64,000 nt of DNA from Alteromonas macleodii. Lineage in GTDB: Bacteria; Pseudomonadota; Gammaproteobacteria; Enterobacterales; Alteromonadaceae. Of this stretch, positions 55,282-64,000 are shown one piece after another. How positions within the stretch are numbered: the first letter of the stretch is position 1; the number at the start of each line of letters is the position of its first letter. The stretch covers positions 3,308,599 to 3,372,598 of the forward strand of contig NZ_LR812090.1 in the NCBI RefSeq assembly GCF_903772925.1, given 5' to 3'. The notes beneath the pieces were generated by a model. It was not told where the DNA came from. It ran no database searches and worked only from the letters and a program-made list of their open reading frames with translations. The position numbers were made by a program, and so were the translations under genes.

Positions 55282-58191
55282 CTACTCCTCAACATAGCTC
55301 TCTATGCTAGGGCAAGAACAGATCAGGTTACGGTCGCCATAAACGTCATCAATACGGTTAACCGTTGGCCAGAACTTGTTTCTGTGTACTTCTGGAGCTG
55401 GGTACGCCGCTAGCATGCGGTCGTAGCTGCGGTTCCAGTCGCTGTCACAAATGTCTGCTAGCGTGTGCGGTGCATTGTGTAGCGGGTTGTCAGTGGCATC
55501 CCACTCGCCGCTTTCTACTTTTGCAATTTCTTGGCGAATGCTAACCATCGCGTTAATGAAACGGTCTAGTTCGTACTTCGCTTCCGACTCTGTTGGCTCA
55601 ATCATAAGCGTACCCGCTACTGGGAAGCTCATGGTTGGCGCATGGAAACCGTAGTCGTTTAGGCGCTTCGCGATATCTAGCTCGGTCACACCGCTTGCTT
55701 CTTTAAGCGGGCGAAGGTCGATAATACACTCGTGCGCTACGCGGCCATTGTTGCCTTTGTAAAGCACTGGGAAGTGCCCTTCTAGCTTCTTAGCCACGTA
55801 GTTAGCGTTAAGAATAGCTACTTCGGTTGCACGACGAAGGCCTGCGCTACCCATCATTTTGATGTACATGTAGCTAATAGGCAGAATTGACGCACTGCCC
55901 CATGGCGCTGCCGATACCGCACCACAGTCTTTGCCTGCCGTTTCTACGTTAACAACCGTGTGGTTTGGTAGGAATGGCGCAAGGTGCGATTTAACACCAA
56001 TTGGTCCCATACCTGGGCCGCCACCGCCGTGTGGAATACAGAAGGTTTTGTGCAGATTAAGGTGCGACACGTCTGAACCAATGAAGCCAGGTGACGTAAT
56101 GCCCACCTGCGCGTTCATGTTCGCGCCGTCCATGTAAACCTGACCGCCGTATTGGTGAACAATGTCACAAATCTCGCGCACGGTTTCTTCATATACACCG
56201 TGAGTTGACGGGTATGTGATCATGGCGCACGATAGGTTGTCACCCACTTCTTCCGCTTTCTTGCGAAGGTCGTTAAGGTCTACGTTACCTTTGCTATCAC
56301 AGGCTACTACTACCACTTTAAGGCTAACCATTTGCGCAGACGCAGGGTTAGTACCGTGGGCAGAGCTTGGAATTAAGCACACGTTTCTGTGACCTTCGCC
56401 ACGGCTTTCGTGGTAACGCTGAATAGCCAATAGGCCTGCGTATTCACCTTGAGCACCTGAGTTAGGCTGCATTGAGAGCGCATCGTAGCCCGTTACGTTA
56501 ATTAACCACTCGCTAAGCTCGGCAATCATTTCTTGATAGCCCGCTGCTTGGTCTAGTGGCGCAAACGGGTGAAGCTGACCGAATTCAGCCCATGTTACTG
56601 GGATCATTTCAGCCGTTGCGTTTAGCTTCATGGTGCACGAACCCAATGAAATCATTGAGTGGTTAAGCGCCAAGTCTTTGTTTTCAAGGCTCTTGATGTA
56701 ACGAAGCATCTCTGTTTCAGAGTGATACTTGTTAAACACTTCGTGTGTTAGGAAGTCGCTAGTACGTACTAAACCTTCAGGAATAGATTTTACGTCTTGC
56801 GTGGTTACTTCTGCGTCTAAACCTTCAACAGTAAGGCCGTGGTCTTCACCAAGCAGTACGTCGAATAGCGCAACAATGTCTTCGCGTGTGGTGGTTTCGT
56901 CTAGCGACACACCTACCGCACCTTCAAGGTCAGCACGTAGGTTCATGCCTTTTGCGTAGGCTTTTGCTAGTACGTCTTCTTTGTTGTCTACCATTACGGT
57001 TAGCGTGTCGAAGTACGTGCTATGTTTAAGAGCTACACCTTTTTCCGCACCTTTCTGGTTTAAACCAGTAGCAAGAATGTCGGCGAAGCGGTGAATGCGC
57101 TCAGCAATAGTTTTAAGGCCTTGTGGACCGTGGTACACCGCGTAGAAGCTTGCCATGTTGGCTAGCAGCACCTGCGCTGTACAAATGTTCGAGTTCGCTT
57201 TTTCGCGGCGAATGTGCTGTTCACGGGTTTGTAGCGCCATACGAAGTGCTGGGCGACCTCGAGTGTCTTTACTTACACCAATAATACGGCCAGGTAGTGA
57301 ACGCTTGTAGCTGTCGCGTGTAGCAAAGAATGCCGCGTGTGGGCCACCGTAGCCCATAGGTACACCAAAGCGCTGTGCACTACCAAGTGCCACGTCTGCA
57401 CCTAGCTCGCCAGGCGACTTAAGCATTACTAAGCTCATTAGGTCAGCGGCTACTGCCACAATGCCTTTTTTCGCTTGTACCGCAGCAATGATGTCGCTGA
57501 TGTCTTTTACTTCACCGGTAGAGGTTGGATATTGAAGCAGCGCACCGAATACGTCGTGTTCTGCCGCTTCTTCTGCCGCACCTTTGATGATTTCAAAGCC
57601 AAACATTTCAGCGCGAGTTTCAACCACGTCAACCGTTTGCGGGTGAACGTCGTTAGCAATAAAGAACGCATTCGCTTTTTTGTTCTTAGACACACGCTTA
57701 GCAAGGCCCATGGCTTCTGCAGCCGCAGTACCTTCATCAAGTAATGACGCCGATGCTAGCTCTAGGCCAGTTAGGTCAATGGTCACTTGTTGAAAGTTAA
57801 GAATGGCTTCCAAACGACCTTGGGCAATTTCTGGCTGGTAAGGCGTGTACGCTGTATACCAACCTGGATTTTCTAGCACGTTGCGAAGAATAACGTTTGG
57901 TACGTGCGTATCGTAGTAACCCATACCAATGAAAGAACGGTTAATTTTGTTCTTTTGTGCAACGGCTTTAAGTTCACTTAATGCTTCAACTTCTGTCGCC
58001 CCTTCACCACATTTTAGTGGCTCTGGTAGCGCAATACCTGCCGGTACAGTTTGCTCGATTAAATCGTCTAGTGAGCTTGCACCAATGGCAGACAGCATTT
58101 CTTCAATTTCGCCTTTACCCGGGCCAATGTGACGGCGGATAAATGTATCTTTTTGCTCTAGTTGAGCCAATGTAGGGGAAGTATTCGACAT
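55282..58191 (-). CDS. gcvP: Glycine dehydrogenase (decarboxylating), P protein
   Basis: 969 residues from the ATG at 58191 ([15 protein letters not shown]); the longer frame to a TTG at 58224 is unlikely. P protein decarboxylates glycine and loads the aminomethyl group on lipoylated GcvH. The PLP lysine is in [20 protein letters not shown], near residue 700, and the loop is complete. The length matches E. coli GcvP (957). It is the last gene of gcvT-gcvH-gcvP on the minus strand and follows a hairpin between gcvH and gcvP. Confidence 0.97.
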   Translation of the reverse strand: MSNTSPTLAQLEQKDTFIRRHIGPGKGEIEEMLSAIGASSLDDLIEQTVPAGIALPEPLKCGEGATEVEALSELKAVAQKNKINRSFIGMGYYDTHVPNVILRNVLENPGWYTAYTPYQPEIAQGRLEAILNFQQVTIDLTGLELASASLLDEGTAAAEAMGLAKRVSKNKKANAFFIANDVHPQTVDVVETRAEMFGFEIIKGAAEEAAEHDVFGALLQYPTSTGEVKDISDIIAAVQAKKGIVAVAADLMSLVMLKSPGELGADVALGSAQRFGVPMGYGGPHAAFFATRDSYKRSLPGRIIGVSKDTRGRPALRMALQTREQHIRREKANSNICTAQVLLANMASFYAVYHGPQGLKTIAERIHRFADILATGLNQKGAEKGVALKHSTYFDTLTVMVDNKEDVLAKAYAKGMNLRADLEGAVGVSLDETTTREDIVALFDVLLGEDHGLTVEGLDAEVTTQDVKSIPEGLVRTSDFLTHEVFNKYHSETEMLRYIKSLENKDLALNHSMISLGSCTMKLNATAEMIPVTWAEFGQLHPFAPLDQAAGYQEMIAELSEWLINVTGYDALSMQPNSGAQGEYAGLLAIQRYHESRGEGHRNVCLIPSSAHGTNPASAQMVSLKVVVVACDSKGNVDLNDLRKKAEEVGDNLSCAMITYPSTHGVYEETVREICDIVHQYGGQVYMDGANMNAQVGITSPGFIGSDVSHLNLHKTFCIPHGGGGPGMGPIGVKSHLAPFLPNHTVVNVETAGKDCGAVSAAPWGSASILPISYMYIKMMGSAGLRRATEVAILNANYVAKKLEGHFPVLYKGNNGRVAHECIIDLRPLKEASGVTELDIAKRLNDYGFHAPTMSFPVAGTLMIEPTESEAKYELDRFINAMVSIRQEIAKVESGEWDATDNPLHNAPHTLADICDSDWNRSYDRMLAAYPAPEVHRNKFWPTVNRIDDVYGDRNLICSCPSIESYVEE

Positions 58192-58246
58192 AACGTTGTT
58201 AAGCACTCGTAATGGTTGCCGCAAGGGCGCGTTAAATCTTTAAGTT

Positions 58247-58279
58247 AAAAAGGGGCTGAATTATCTTCATGCCCCTTTT
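58247..58279 (-). terminator. Hairpin between gcvH and gcvP, possible attenuator
   Basis: AAAAGGGGC (58248-58256) and GCCCCTTTT (58271-58279) pair across a 14-base loop, followed on the minus strand by T-rich bases. It lies 34 bases after the gcvH stop and about 55 bases before the gcvP start, so it could reduce readthrough into gcvP. Confidence 0.7.
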
Positions 58280-58312
58280 CAAATTATGGTTCTTTTAAAA
58301 CTGCGTAACGAA

Positions 58313-58702
58313 TTACTCTTCGTCGATGCTGTTTTCGTAGCCTTCAGCGTCTAGTAGACCTTCTACTTCAGCCGCATCGTCAGCTTTAATTTTGAATAGC
58401 CAACCGTCACCGTACGGGTCAGAGTTAACTAGTTCTGGTGAATCTTCTAGGTCTTCGTTTACTTCAACCACTTCACCTGAGATTGGCGCATATACGTCAG
58501 ATGCTGCTTTTACCGATTCAGCAACACATACGTCGTCACCAGTGCTAACTGCATCGCCAACGTCTGGCAACTCAACGAAAACCATGTCGCCAAGTAAGCC
58601 TTGTGCGTGCTCAGAAATACCTACAGCGAAAACACCGTCACCTTCAGGGCGAACCCATTCGTGCGTAGCGGCATAGCGTAAATCAGTTGGGATGTTGCTC
58701 AT
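58313..58702 (-). CDS. gcvH: Glycine cleavage H protein
   Basis: 129 residues, the usual size. The lipoylated residue is Lys65 in [13 protein letters not shown] protein shuttles the aminomethyl group between P, T and L proteins. It lies between gcvT and gcvP with short gaps. Confidence 0.97.
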   Translation of the reverse strand: MSNIPTDLRYAATHEWVRPEGDGVFAVGISEHAQGLLGDMVFVELPDVGDAVSTGDDVCVAESVKAASDVYAPISGEVVEVNEDLEDSPELVNSDPYGDGWLFKIKADDAAEVEGLLDAEGYENSIDEE

Positions 58703-58753
58703 AATCGTTCCTGTTATTCTCTGTTAACTTTTGGGGCCTAGTAGCTATTGGCC

Positions 58754-59833
58754 TTATAAAACACTTTTTCCATTGCGAACAAAGGAGGGCTTAACCACTT
58801 TTACTGTAACCCACTTTTTGCGCATTTCCACTTCTACTGTTTCACCAACATCACGTGGTACTCGTGCCATGGCGATTGAGTGACCTAGAGTTGGAGAGAA
58901 CGTACCTGAAGTGATAACGCCTTCGCCGCTTTCTGTTTTCACTTTAAGACCATGACGTAGCACGCCTTTTTCAGTCATTACCAAGCCTACTAGCTTGTCG
59001 GTACCTGCTTCACGCTGCGCTTCTAACGCTTTACGCCCTACGAAGTCACGATCAGCCGGTTCCCATGTAATTGTCCAGCCCATGTTGGCGGCTAGTGGCG
59101 ATACGGTTTCGTCCATATCTTGGCCGTATAGGTTCATACCTGCTTCTAGGCGAAGTGTGTCACGCGCACCTAGGCCGCATGGCTTAACACCCGCGTCTAG
59201 TAGTGCTTGCCAGAAGCTTTCCGCTTGCTCAGCTGGCACCATAATTTCATAGCCTGCTTCACCGGTGTAACCTGTGGTGGCAATGAACAAGTCTTCTGCT
59301 TGTACACCAAAGAATGGCTTCATGCCCGCTACCGCTTCTTTTTGCGCTGCGCTGAACAGGTTAGCGGCTTTTTCTTTTGCGTTAGGGCCTTGTACGGCAA
59401 TCATGGCAAATTCAGGGCGCTCGGTGATGGTCACGTCAAAGCCTTCTGCTTTGCTCATTAACCAGTTCATGTCTTTTTCGCGCGTTGCTGAGTTAACTAC
59501 TAGGCGATAGTTAGTTTCGTCGAAGTGATAAACGATAAGGTCGTCTACAACACCGCCTTCTTCGTTAAGCATGCCGCTGTATAGCGCTTTGCCTTTGTCT
59601 TTTAATTTTGCCACGTCGTTGGCTAAAAGGTACTGAAGATACGCTTTGGCTTGTGCGCCTTTTACGTCAACAATGGTCATGTGAGACACATCGAACATAC
59701 CGGCGTCTTGACGCACAGCGTGATGCTCTTCAATTTGTGAACCATAGTTAATTGGCATATCCCAGCCGAAGAAATCGACCATTTTCGCACCGGCTTCTAG
59801 GTGCTTTGCGTGTAGGGCGGTGGTACTAGACAT
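58754..59833 (-). CDS. gcvT: Glycine cleavage T protein (aminomethyltransferase)
   Basis: 359 residues. The tetrahydrofolate domain opens with [24 protein letters not shown] and has MFDVSHM and [11 protein letters not shown]; the C-terminal domain ends with the [17 protein letters not shown] and [19 protein letters not shown] blocks. It transfers the methylene to tetrahydrofolate and releases ammonia. It is the first gene of the operon. I looked for a glycine riboswitch upstream and did not see one. Confidence 0.97.
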   Translation of the reverse strand: MSSTTALHAKHLEAGAKMVDFFGWDMPINYGSQIEEHHAVRQDAGMFDVSHMTIVDVKGAQAKAYLQYLLANDVAKLKDKGKALYSGMLNEEGGVVDDLIVYHFDETNYRLVVNSATREKDMNWLMSKAEGFDVTITERPEFAMIAVQGPNAKEKAANLFSAAQKEAVAGMKPFFGVQAEDLFIATTGYTGEAGYEIMVPAEQAESFWQALLDAGVKPCGLGARDTLRLEAGMNLYGQDMDETVSPLAANMGWTITWEPADRDFVGRKALEAQREAGTDKLVGLVMTEKGVLRHGLKVKTESGEGVITSGTFSPTLGHSIAMARVPRDVGETVEVEMRKKWVTVKVVKPSFVRNGKSVL

Positions 59834-60199
59834 TCCACTTACTCTTTTTAATTTGAAAGGTAGAAAACGAAATTGAGTATAGTGAGCTAACGTTTATGCA
59901 ACAAATTGGAAATTTTTATCAATACATTTAAAAAGCAAATGTATTCTTAGGAAAACATGAGAAAAGCAAATATGTAAGCGTTTACCGCGCTATTAGATAA
60001 CTCAACGAAGAGAGCAGCCACGACTATCGAACCTGCAAAAACTTAATATCAGATGGTGTTTAGAAGGGGGAATTGCAATTTAGTACCCAGCTTTTTTTGA
60101 AACGTTGCTGGATGCTTGCTGCGCAATTGTTGAGGGCGTTGTAAGGAATATTTAAATACTGATTAGTAGCCTATTGGATGTTGTTCGATAGCAAGTGTG
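59834..60199. promoter_or_regulatory. gcvT upstream region
   Basis: 366 bases between gcvT and nagA (both minus strand). It should hold the gcv promoter. The tandem aptamer landmarks of a glycine riboswitch (two bulged three-way junctions with GGAGAG/GAAA loops) are not evident. No small gene is seen. Confidence 0.55.
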
Positions 60200-61339
60200 C
60201 TAAACGCACACCTCACCATTTTGCCAAACGTTTGCAAGTGCGTTGTGTTCGCTTAGCTCTACAAAATTCGCCCGCTGCCCCACTGCAATGCTGCCTAATG
60301 TCTCGTTAATCCCCATAAACATAGATGGTGTTGCACTTGCCATATAGCTCGCTTCTTCTAGCGAAATTCCGATGTCGTTAACGCAATTAATAACCGCGCC
60401 GTGCATGTCTAAGCAGCTTCCGGCAAGGGTGCCATCAGGTGTAGTAAGTTTGTTTCCAACACGAGTAATATGCGTATCGAAAAAGTCTATAACGTCTTCG
60501 TCGGCACCTACATGGGCCATTGCATCGGTAACCAGCATTAACTGCGATGGCCCTTTGGTTTTAAAGGCAAGCTCGACGGCTTTAGGGTGCAAATGCTGAT
60601 GATCAACAATGATGCCGCAGGTGTTGTTGCTTAAAAGCGCTGCGCCAACCATTCCAGGTTCACGAGACGTAAACGGCGACATAGCGTTGTATAAATGAGT
60701 AAACCCAGTCGCGCCTGATTCAATCGCCTTTTCAACCACATCAAACGGTGCATTAGAGTGCCCCAGCGCTACAATAACGCCTTGGTTTACTAAGTCTTGA
60801 ATAATATCGCACGTGGTATTCTCGGGTGCTACGGTAATCATTACCTTGCCAATATCTTTTCGGGTATAAGTGGCAAGCTCTCTGTCGGTTAACGGTCGTA
60901 TATATTTTGAAAGGTGTACACCTTTTTTCTCAACGCTTAAGTGCGGCCCTTCAAAATGAATTCCTTCAACGCTTGGGTGCCCGCTTTCTATTGCTTCACT
61001 TACCGCATTGGCGGCGCTTTCTATGGTTGCTATGTCATCGGTAATAAGCGTGGGGAATAATGTGGTGGTGCCAAACTTACAATGGGCTTTGGCCATTATT
61101 TCTATGCTTTTAAACGTTGGGGCGTGATTAAACATAACGCCACCGCCGCCGTTCACCTGTGTATCTACATACCCAGGAATAAGCCTGTTAGACACGCGCT
61201 CAGAAATTTCTTCACGCTGCTTTTGTGAATCAGAAAGTGCTTCGATATGAGTAATTGCGCCCTCTTTGATCGTGAGTACTTGGTCTTTTTCCCAGTTACC
61301 TTTTATCAAAACGTTTTCGGCTAAAATTGTCTTCATCAT
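60200..61339 (-). CDS. nagA: N-acetylglucosamine-6-phosphate deacetylase
   Basis: 379 residues, normal length for NagA. It removes acetate from GlcNAc-6-P in the cytoplasm. Conserved blocks are GIHFEGPHLSVEKKGVHL, VALGHSNAPF, ATGFTHLYNAMSPF and LVTDAMAHVG with the catalytic Asp. The GlcNAc kinase gene lies 130 bases upstream on the same strand, so they form a catabolic pair. A six-bp hairpin covers the stop codon (about 60195-60211). Confidence 0.95.
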   Translation of the reverse strand: MMKTILAENVLIKGNWEKDQVLTIKEGAITHIEALSDSQKQREEISERVSNRLIPGYVDTQVNGGGGVMFNHAPTFKSIEIMAKAHCKFGTTTLFPTLITDDIATIESAANAVSEAIESGHPSVEGIHFEGPHLSVEKKGVHLSKYIRPLTDRELATYTRKDIGKVMITVAPENTTCDIIQDLVNQGVIVALGHSNAPFDVVEKAIESGATGFTHLYNAMSPFTSREPGMVGAALLSNNTCGIIVDHQHLHPKAVELAFKTKGPSQLMLVTDAMAHVGADEDVIDFFDTHITRVGNKLTTPDGTLAGSCLDMHGAVINCVNDIGISLEEASYMASATPSMFMGINETLGSIAVGQRANFVELSEHNALANVWQNGEVCV

Positions 61340-61469
61340 TGCGCTTTTATTTTCCTAATTACGTGCGGTTGTAGCATTGTTTCTTTGCTGCTTATAACGT
61401 TGATTTTTTCGTCGCCTATCTCATTACTTGCATCGAAATTTGCCATGTGACCTTATGGCTTACTTGCCG

Positions 61470-62384
61470 TTATTGGCCATCGTATATTGCTTTAGCGTAC
61501 TTGATAGCGCCCTGCTCTGGCGATAATTCACATGCTTGTAGGCGCGTACGGATTTTCTCAGAAAAGTAAGGTACATACACATTGCTTAACCCACCAATTA
61601 AAGCAAGATTATACGTATTATCACCTAGAAGTCGCTGCGCCATACTTTCTAAGTATTCCGCCCCTTCTTTAAAAATGCATGTCACTTGGCTATTACCTTC
61701 ATTTAAAAGTGGCAGCATACAGGGTACTAAACTCGCGTAATGATGAGTGTTAAACCCGGCGCACTTAGCCACTATGCTGTCAGCGTTCGTTGTGCCTAGT
61801 TCCGCACATACTGTTTTTGCTAGGTCGTCTTTGCTTCGAATGTTATCTATACATAGTAAGGTGTGCTGAATAGCTTTTAAACCCAGCCAAGCGCCACTTG
61901 CAAAGTCACCAACAGGAAAACCGTGGCCACCCAAGTCTGTAAACTTACCCTCGTTAAATACGGTGCCAGCCGACCCCGTACCCACAATAATTACTGCACA
62001 GGGCTTACCGTTGTGAGCACCTACACAGGCAGCATGTAAATCACTTAGTATATGAAGCGAGTGAAAGGGGTGCGCCCAGGTTTCAAAGCGAGCTTTTGCG
62101 GTACTGATATTCGCGCCTGCAAGCCCAGCTGCTACTACACACTGTGATAGCGTTATAGGTGTTAGTCGGGCCTCGCTATTTTGTGAAGCCAATGAGGTGT
62201 TAGCAGATTCTATAGCCTTTTCTACCCCATCCAATATAGAGGTTTTAGCAAGTTCTGCGTCTCGCATTATATTAGCCGGGCCGCTAATGCCCTCACCTAT
62301 CTGCGTGCCGTTCTTGTCTTGTAAAATAACTCTGCATTTGGTGCCGCCGCCGTCTATGCCAATAAAATACAGATCAGAGTTCAT
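61470..62384 (-). CDS. N-acetylglucosamine kinase (BadF/NagK type)
   Basis: 304 residues with the ASKHA ATPase fold. The phosphate-1 loop is YFIGIDGGGTKCRVIL and the second motif region contains IIVGTGSAGTVF with GGHGFPVGDFASGAW, and LALIGGLSNVY near the end. Members of this BadF/BadG group phosphorylate GlcNAc to GlcNAc-6-P, which feeds nagA downstream. A transporter for GlcNAc is not in view. The symbol is left empty because several non-homologous NagK types exist. Confidence 0.88.
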   Translation of the reverse strand: MNSDLYFIGIDGGGTKCRVILQDKNGTQIGEGISGPANIMRDAELAKTSILDGVEKAIESANTSLASQNSEARLTPITLSQCVVAAGLAGANISTAKARFETWAHPFHSLHILSDLHAACVGAHNGKPCAVIIVGTGSAGTVFNEGKFTDLGGHGFPVGDFASGAWLGLKAIQHTLLCIDNIRSKDDLAKTVCAELGTTNADSIVAKCAGFNTHHYASLVPCMLPLLNEGNSQVTCIFKEGAEYLESMAQRLLGDNTYNLALIGGLSNVYVPYFSEKIRTRLQACELSPEQGAIKYAKAIYDGQ

Positions 62385-62638
62385 TTACGTTCTCGCAGAT
62401 TAAATAAGTGGTTAATTTAACTCGCCAATTTAAATGCTCAGATTTAATAATTCCATTAACTAACTATCGAAAGCAGGTAAAAAGTAGAGTGCGTGATATT
62501 ACCGTAAAGTACTGATTACCCGAAGCGTAAAATTACTGAAGTGAATTCAGGCTAGGTTGGTTAAACATACGGGCTTTCGCTCGTTTTCATTTGCAAATAT
62601 AATCATGGCAAGCACATACATTAGAAATACTGATAAAT

Positions 62639-63487
62639 ATGAAGCAGCTTTCTTTAGACACGCTACGCACCTTTGTAAGCGTTATTGAGCTTGGTGGCTA
62701 TGCAAAGGCAGGCGACTTTTTGGGTCGCTCTCAACCTGCTATTAGTTTGCAAATCAAAAAGCTTGAATCGCAGCTAGACCGAAAGTTGTTCACCAAGGTA
62801 GGTCAACGTCATGTGCCTAGCGCTGATGGCAACTGGCTTTACCCAAAAGCGAAAGAGCTGTTAGAGCTTAACGACAATATTTTTAGAAGCCTTACTCCTG
62901 CGCCACTAAGCGGTAGATTACGCTTGGGCATTCCCAACGAATTTGCTTCTACCTTGTTGCCAGGCTTAATTGGTGAGTTTTCGAAGCGTTACCCAGATGT
63001 ATCGTTAGAAGTAACGTCGGCGCTAAGTCGCGATCTACTTCACCCGTCTCAGCGAGATCACTTCGATTTAATATTAGCCCTGGTGAACCCAGATGAACAA
63101 ACCGAGGGCGAAGTAGTAATAGAAGACGATGTGGTGTGGGTAGGTGATACCTCTCACCCGTTGGTAGGAAATAATATCCCATTAGTGCTAGCGCCAGATG
63201 GCTGTATGTACAGAAGCCGAGTAATTGAACAGCTTAAGCAGCAAACCTTCGCCTGGAAAATTAGCTACACCAATGCCGATTTGGGCGGGCTTGTGGCTGC
63301 TATTCAACAAGGCCTTGGCGTGACTGCATTGGCGAAGTCGAGCTTACCGGCCAATTTAGCAGTACTGAACCACCCGCACCTGCCTAAGTTAGGAAAGGTC
63401 AATATTTGCCTATTTAACCAAGACACCCAACACCCAGTTATCAGCAAAACACTCGCCGAATTTTTTAAAGTACGCCTAACGCAATAA
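62639..63487 (+). CDS. LysR-family transcriptional regulator
   Basis: 282 residues. The N-terminal winged helix (LDTLRTFVSVIELGGYAKAGDFLGRSQPAISLQIKKLESQL) is followed by a periplasmic-binding-like effector domain. It is divergent from the GlcNAc kinase gene with a 254-base spacer, so it is a candidate regulator of the nag genes, but GlcNAc regulation in this group is more often by other families. The target is unknown. Confidence 0.93.
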   Translation: MKQLSLDTLRTFVSVIELGGYAKAGDFLGRSQPAISLQIKKLESQLDRKLFTKVGQRHVPSADGNWLYPKAKELLELNDNIFRSLTPAPLSGRLRLGIPNEFASTLLPGLIGEFSKRYPDVSLEVTSALSRDLLHPSQRDHFDLILALVNPDEQTEGEVVIEDDVVWVGDTSHPLVGNNIPLVLAPDGCMYRSRVIEQLKQQTFAWKISYTNADLGGLVAAIQQGLGVTALAKSSLPANLAVLNHPHLPKLGKVNICLFNQDTQHPVISKTLAEFFKVRLTQ

Positions 63488-63492
63488 GAACT

Positions 63493-63523
63493 GGGGGGGG
63501 CAGAGTACTTTTTCTGCCCCCCC
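63493..63523. terminator. G-rich hairpin between convergent genes
   Basis: GGGGGGGCAG (63494-63503) and CTGCCCCCCC (63514-63523) pair around AGTACTTTTT. The left arm starts with an eight-G run. No T-run follows on either strand, but the pairing is very strong. It separates the LysR gene from the convergent DHH gene. Confidence 0.65.
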
Positions 63524-63542
63524 ATCCTTATGCTAATTAGTG

Positions 63543-64000
63543 TTAACCGTCACTTGTAATTGTGTCGATAAGCTCAGCAAGCACAGTTTCTGCTTTACTG
63601 GTTTCAACTTGGCAGGTACCCGCATTCATGTGACCGCCGCCACCATATTTCAAACACAGCTCACCCACATTAGTGTTAGAGCTACGATTAGTAATGGACT
63701 TACCTATCGCAAACACCACATTCTGCTTTTTAAGCCCCCACATTTTGTGGATAGAAATGTTGCAGTCTGGGTACATGGCGTAAATAACGAAGCGGTTCGT
63801 GGCGTAAATGGTCTCTTCTTCAGTTAAATCGAGTACCACAAGGTTATCGTGTACGGTCGAGCACTTAGCTATCTGTGCCTTCGCCATTTCATTGTGCTCG
63901 TGATACAAACTTACTCGCTCAGCCACATCTTCCATTTGCAGTATTTCTTCAATACTGTGGTCTTTACACGCATCTATCAGCTTCATCATTAGCTGGTAGT
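63543..64000 (-). CDS. DHH-family phosphoesterase, C-terminal part (runs off window)
   Basis: The open frame continues past the window's right edge, so the 5' part is missing. The visible part of about 150 residues is the DHHA1 domain with GGGGHMNAGTCQV near its end. DHH/DHHA1 proteins hydrolyse nano-RNAs, cyclic dinucleotide products or polyphosphate; which applies cannot be decided without the DHH domain. An internal ATG pair at 63984-63989 is not taken as the start. Confidence 0.85.
   Translation of the reverse strand, partial: YQLMMKLIDACKDHSIEEILQMEDVAERVSLYHEHNEMAKAQIAKCSTVHDNLVVLDLTEEETIYATNRFVIYAMYPDCNISIHKMWGLKKQNVVFAIGKSITNRSSNTNVGELCLKYGGGGHMNAGTCQVETSKAETVLAELIDTITSDG

Noticed and set aside
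57475-57744. Plus-strand and other frames inside gcvP
   Set aside because: They are antisense shadows of a conserved gene.
59834-60199. Glycine riboswitch upstream of gcvT
   Set aside because: The tandem aptamer landmarks are not present on the minus strand, so I do not call one.

Overview
The window looks like a chromosomal segment of a marine gammaproteobacterium of the Alteromonas group. This is an inference from gene content and protein style (several large TonB-dependent receptors, a sortase/VIT-VWA pair, a YaeQ-type operon, gcvTHP, a NagA/GlcNAc kinase cluster, moderate GC). No rRNA or tRNA gene was seen.

Layout. 1-7.4 kb: a catalase-like secreted protein, a PepSY membrane protein, a TonB receptor and a large BNR-repeat periplasmic protein. 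7.8-13.8 kb: a TPR-GGDEF diguanylate cyclase, two short-chain dehydrogenases, a DJ-1/PfpI protein and a YihY membrane protein. 13.9-16.9 kb: a VIT/VWA sortase target with its dedicated class GN sortase. 16.9-30.4 kb: mixed housekeeping and accessory genes (adenosine deaminase, peroxiredoxin-like protein, YaeQ, a repeat lipoprotein, a retropepsin-like protein, an iodotyrosine-deiodinase-like nitroreductase, a sugar efflux transporter, endonuclease VIII, an MDR reductase, a RecQ-type helicase). 30.6-36.5 kb: an SRPBCC protein, then a split borosin RiPP locus (N-methyltransferase plus 67-residue precursor) followed 17 bases later by a TPR hybrid histidine kinase, then an orphan HNH nuclease. 36.6-42.3 kb: a DUF3010 protein, a bacteriophytochrome hybrid kinase and a PQQ-type sugar dehydrogenase. 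42.4-51.6 kb: two large TonB receptors separated and followed by decayed insertion sequences (IS3-type and ISNCY-type). 51.6-55.2 kb: a beta-lactamase-fold lipoprotein, a PEP-CTERM protein preceded by a tiny overlapping ORF, and a DUF2188/pseudogene relic. 55.3-59.8 kb: the glycine cleavage operon gcvT-gcvH-gcvP. 60.2-64 kb: GlcNAc catabolism (kinase, nagA), a divergent LysR regulator and the end of a DHH phosphoesterase that runs off the window.

The most exciting system is the borosin locus at about 31.28-32.32 kb. The methyltransferase keeps the family's catalytic Tyr/Arg/Tyr/Tyr set at the spacing known from OphMA. The stand-alone precursor has a helical leader-like domain and a short C-terminal hydrophobic core (TIRVVSY). 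Its product would be a backbone alpha-N-methylated peptide, and a sensor kinase appears to be co-transcribed with it. Other notable items are the degenerate sorting signal (YPQTS) of the VWA protein, the complete Glu/Tyr/Lys substrate lid of the deiodinase-like flavoprotein, a phytochrome with all chromophore residues but no nearby heme oxygenase, and a set of strong inverted repeats that act as terminators or possible operators.
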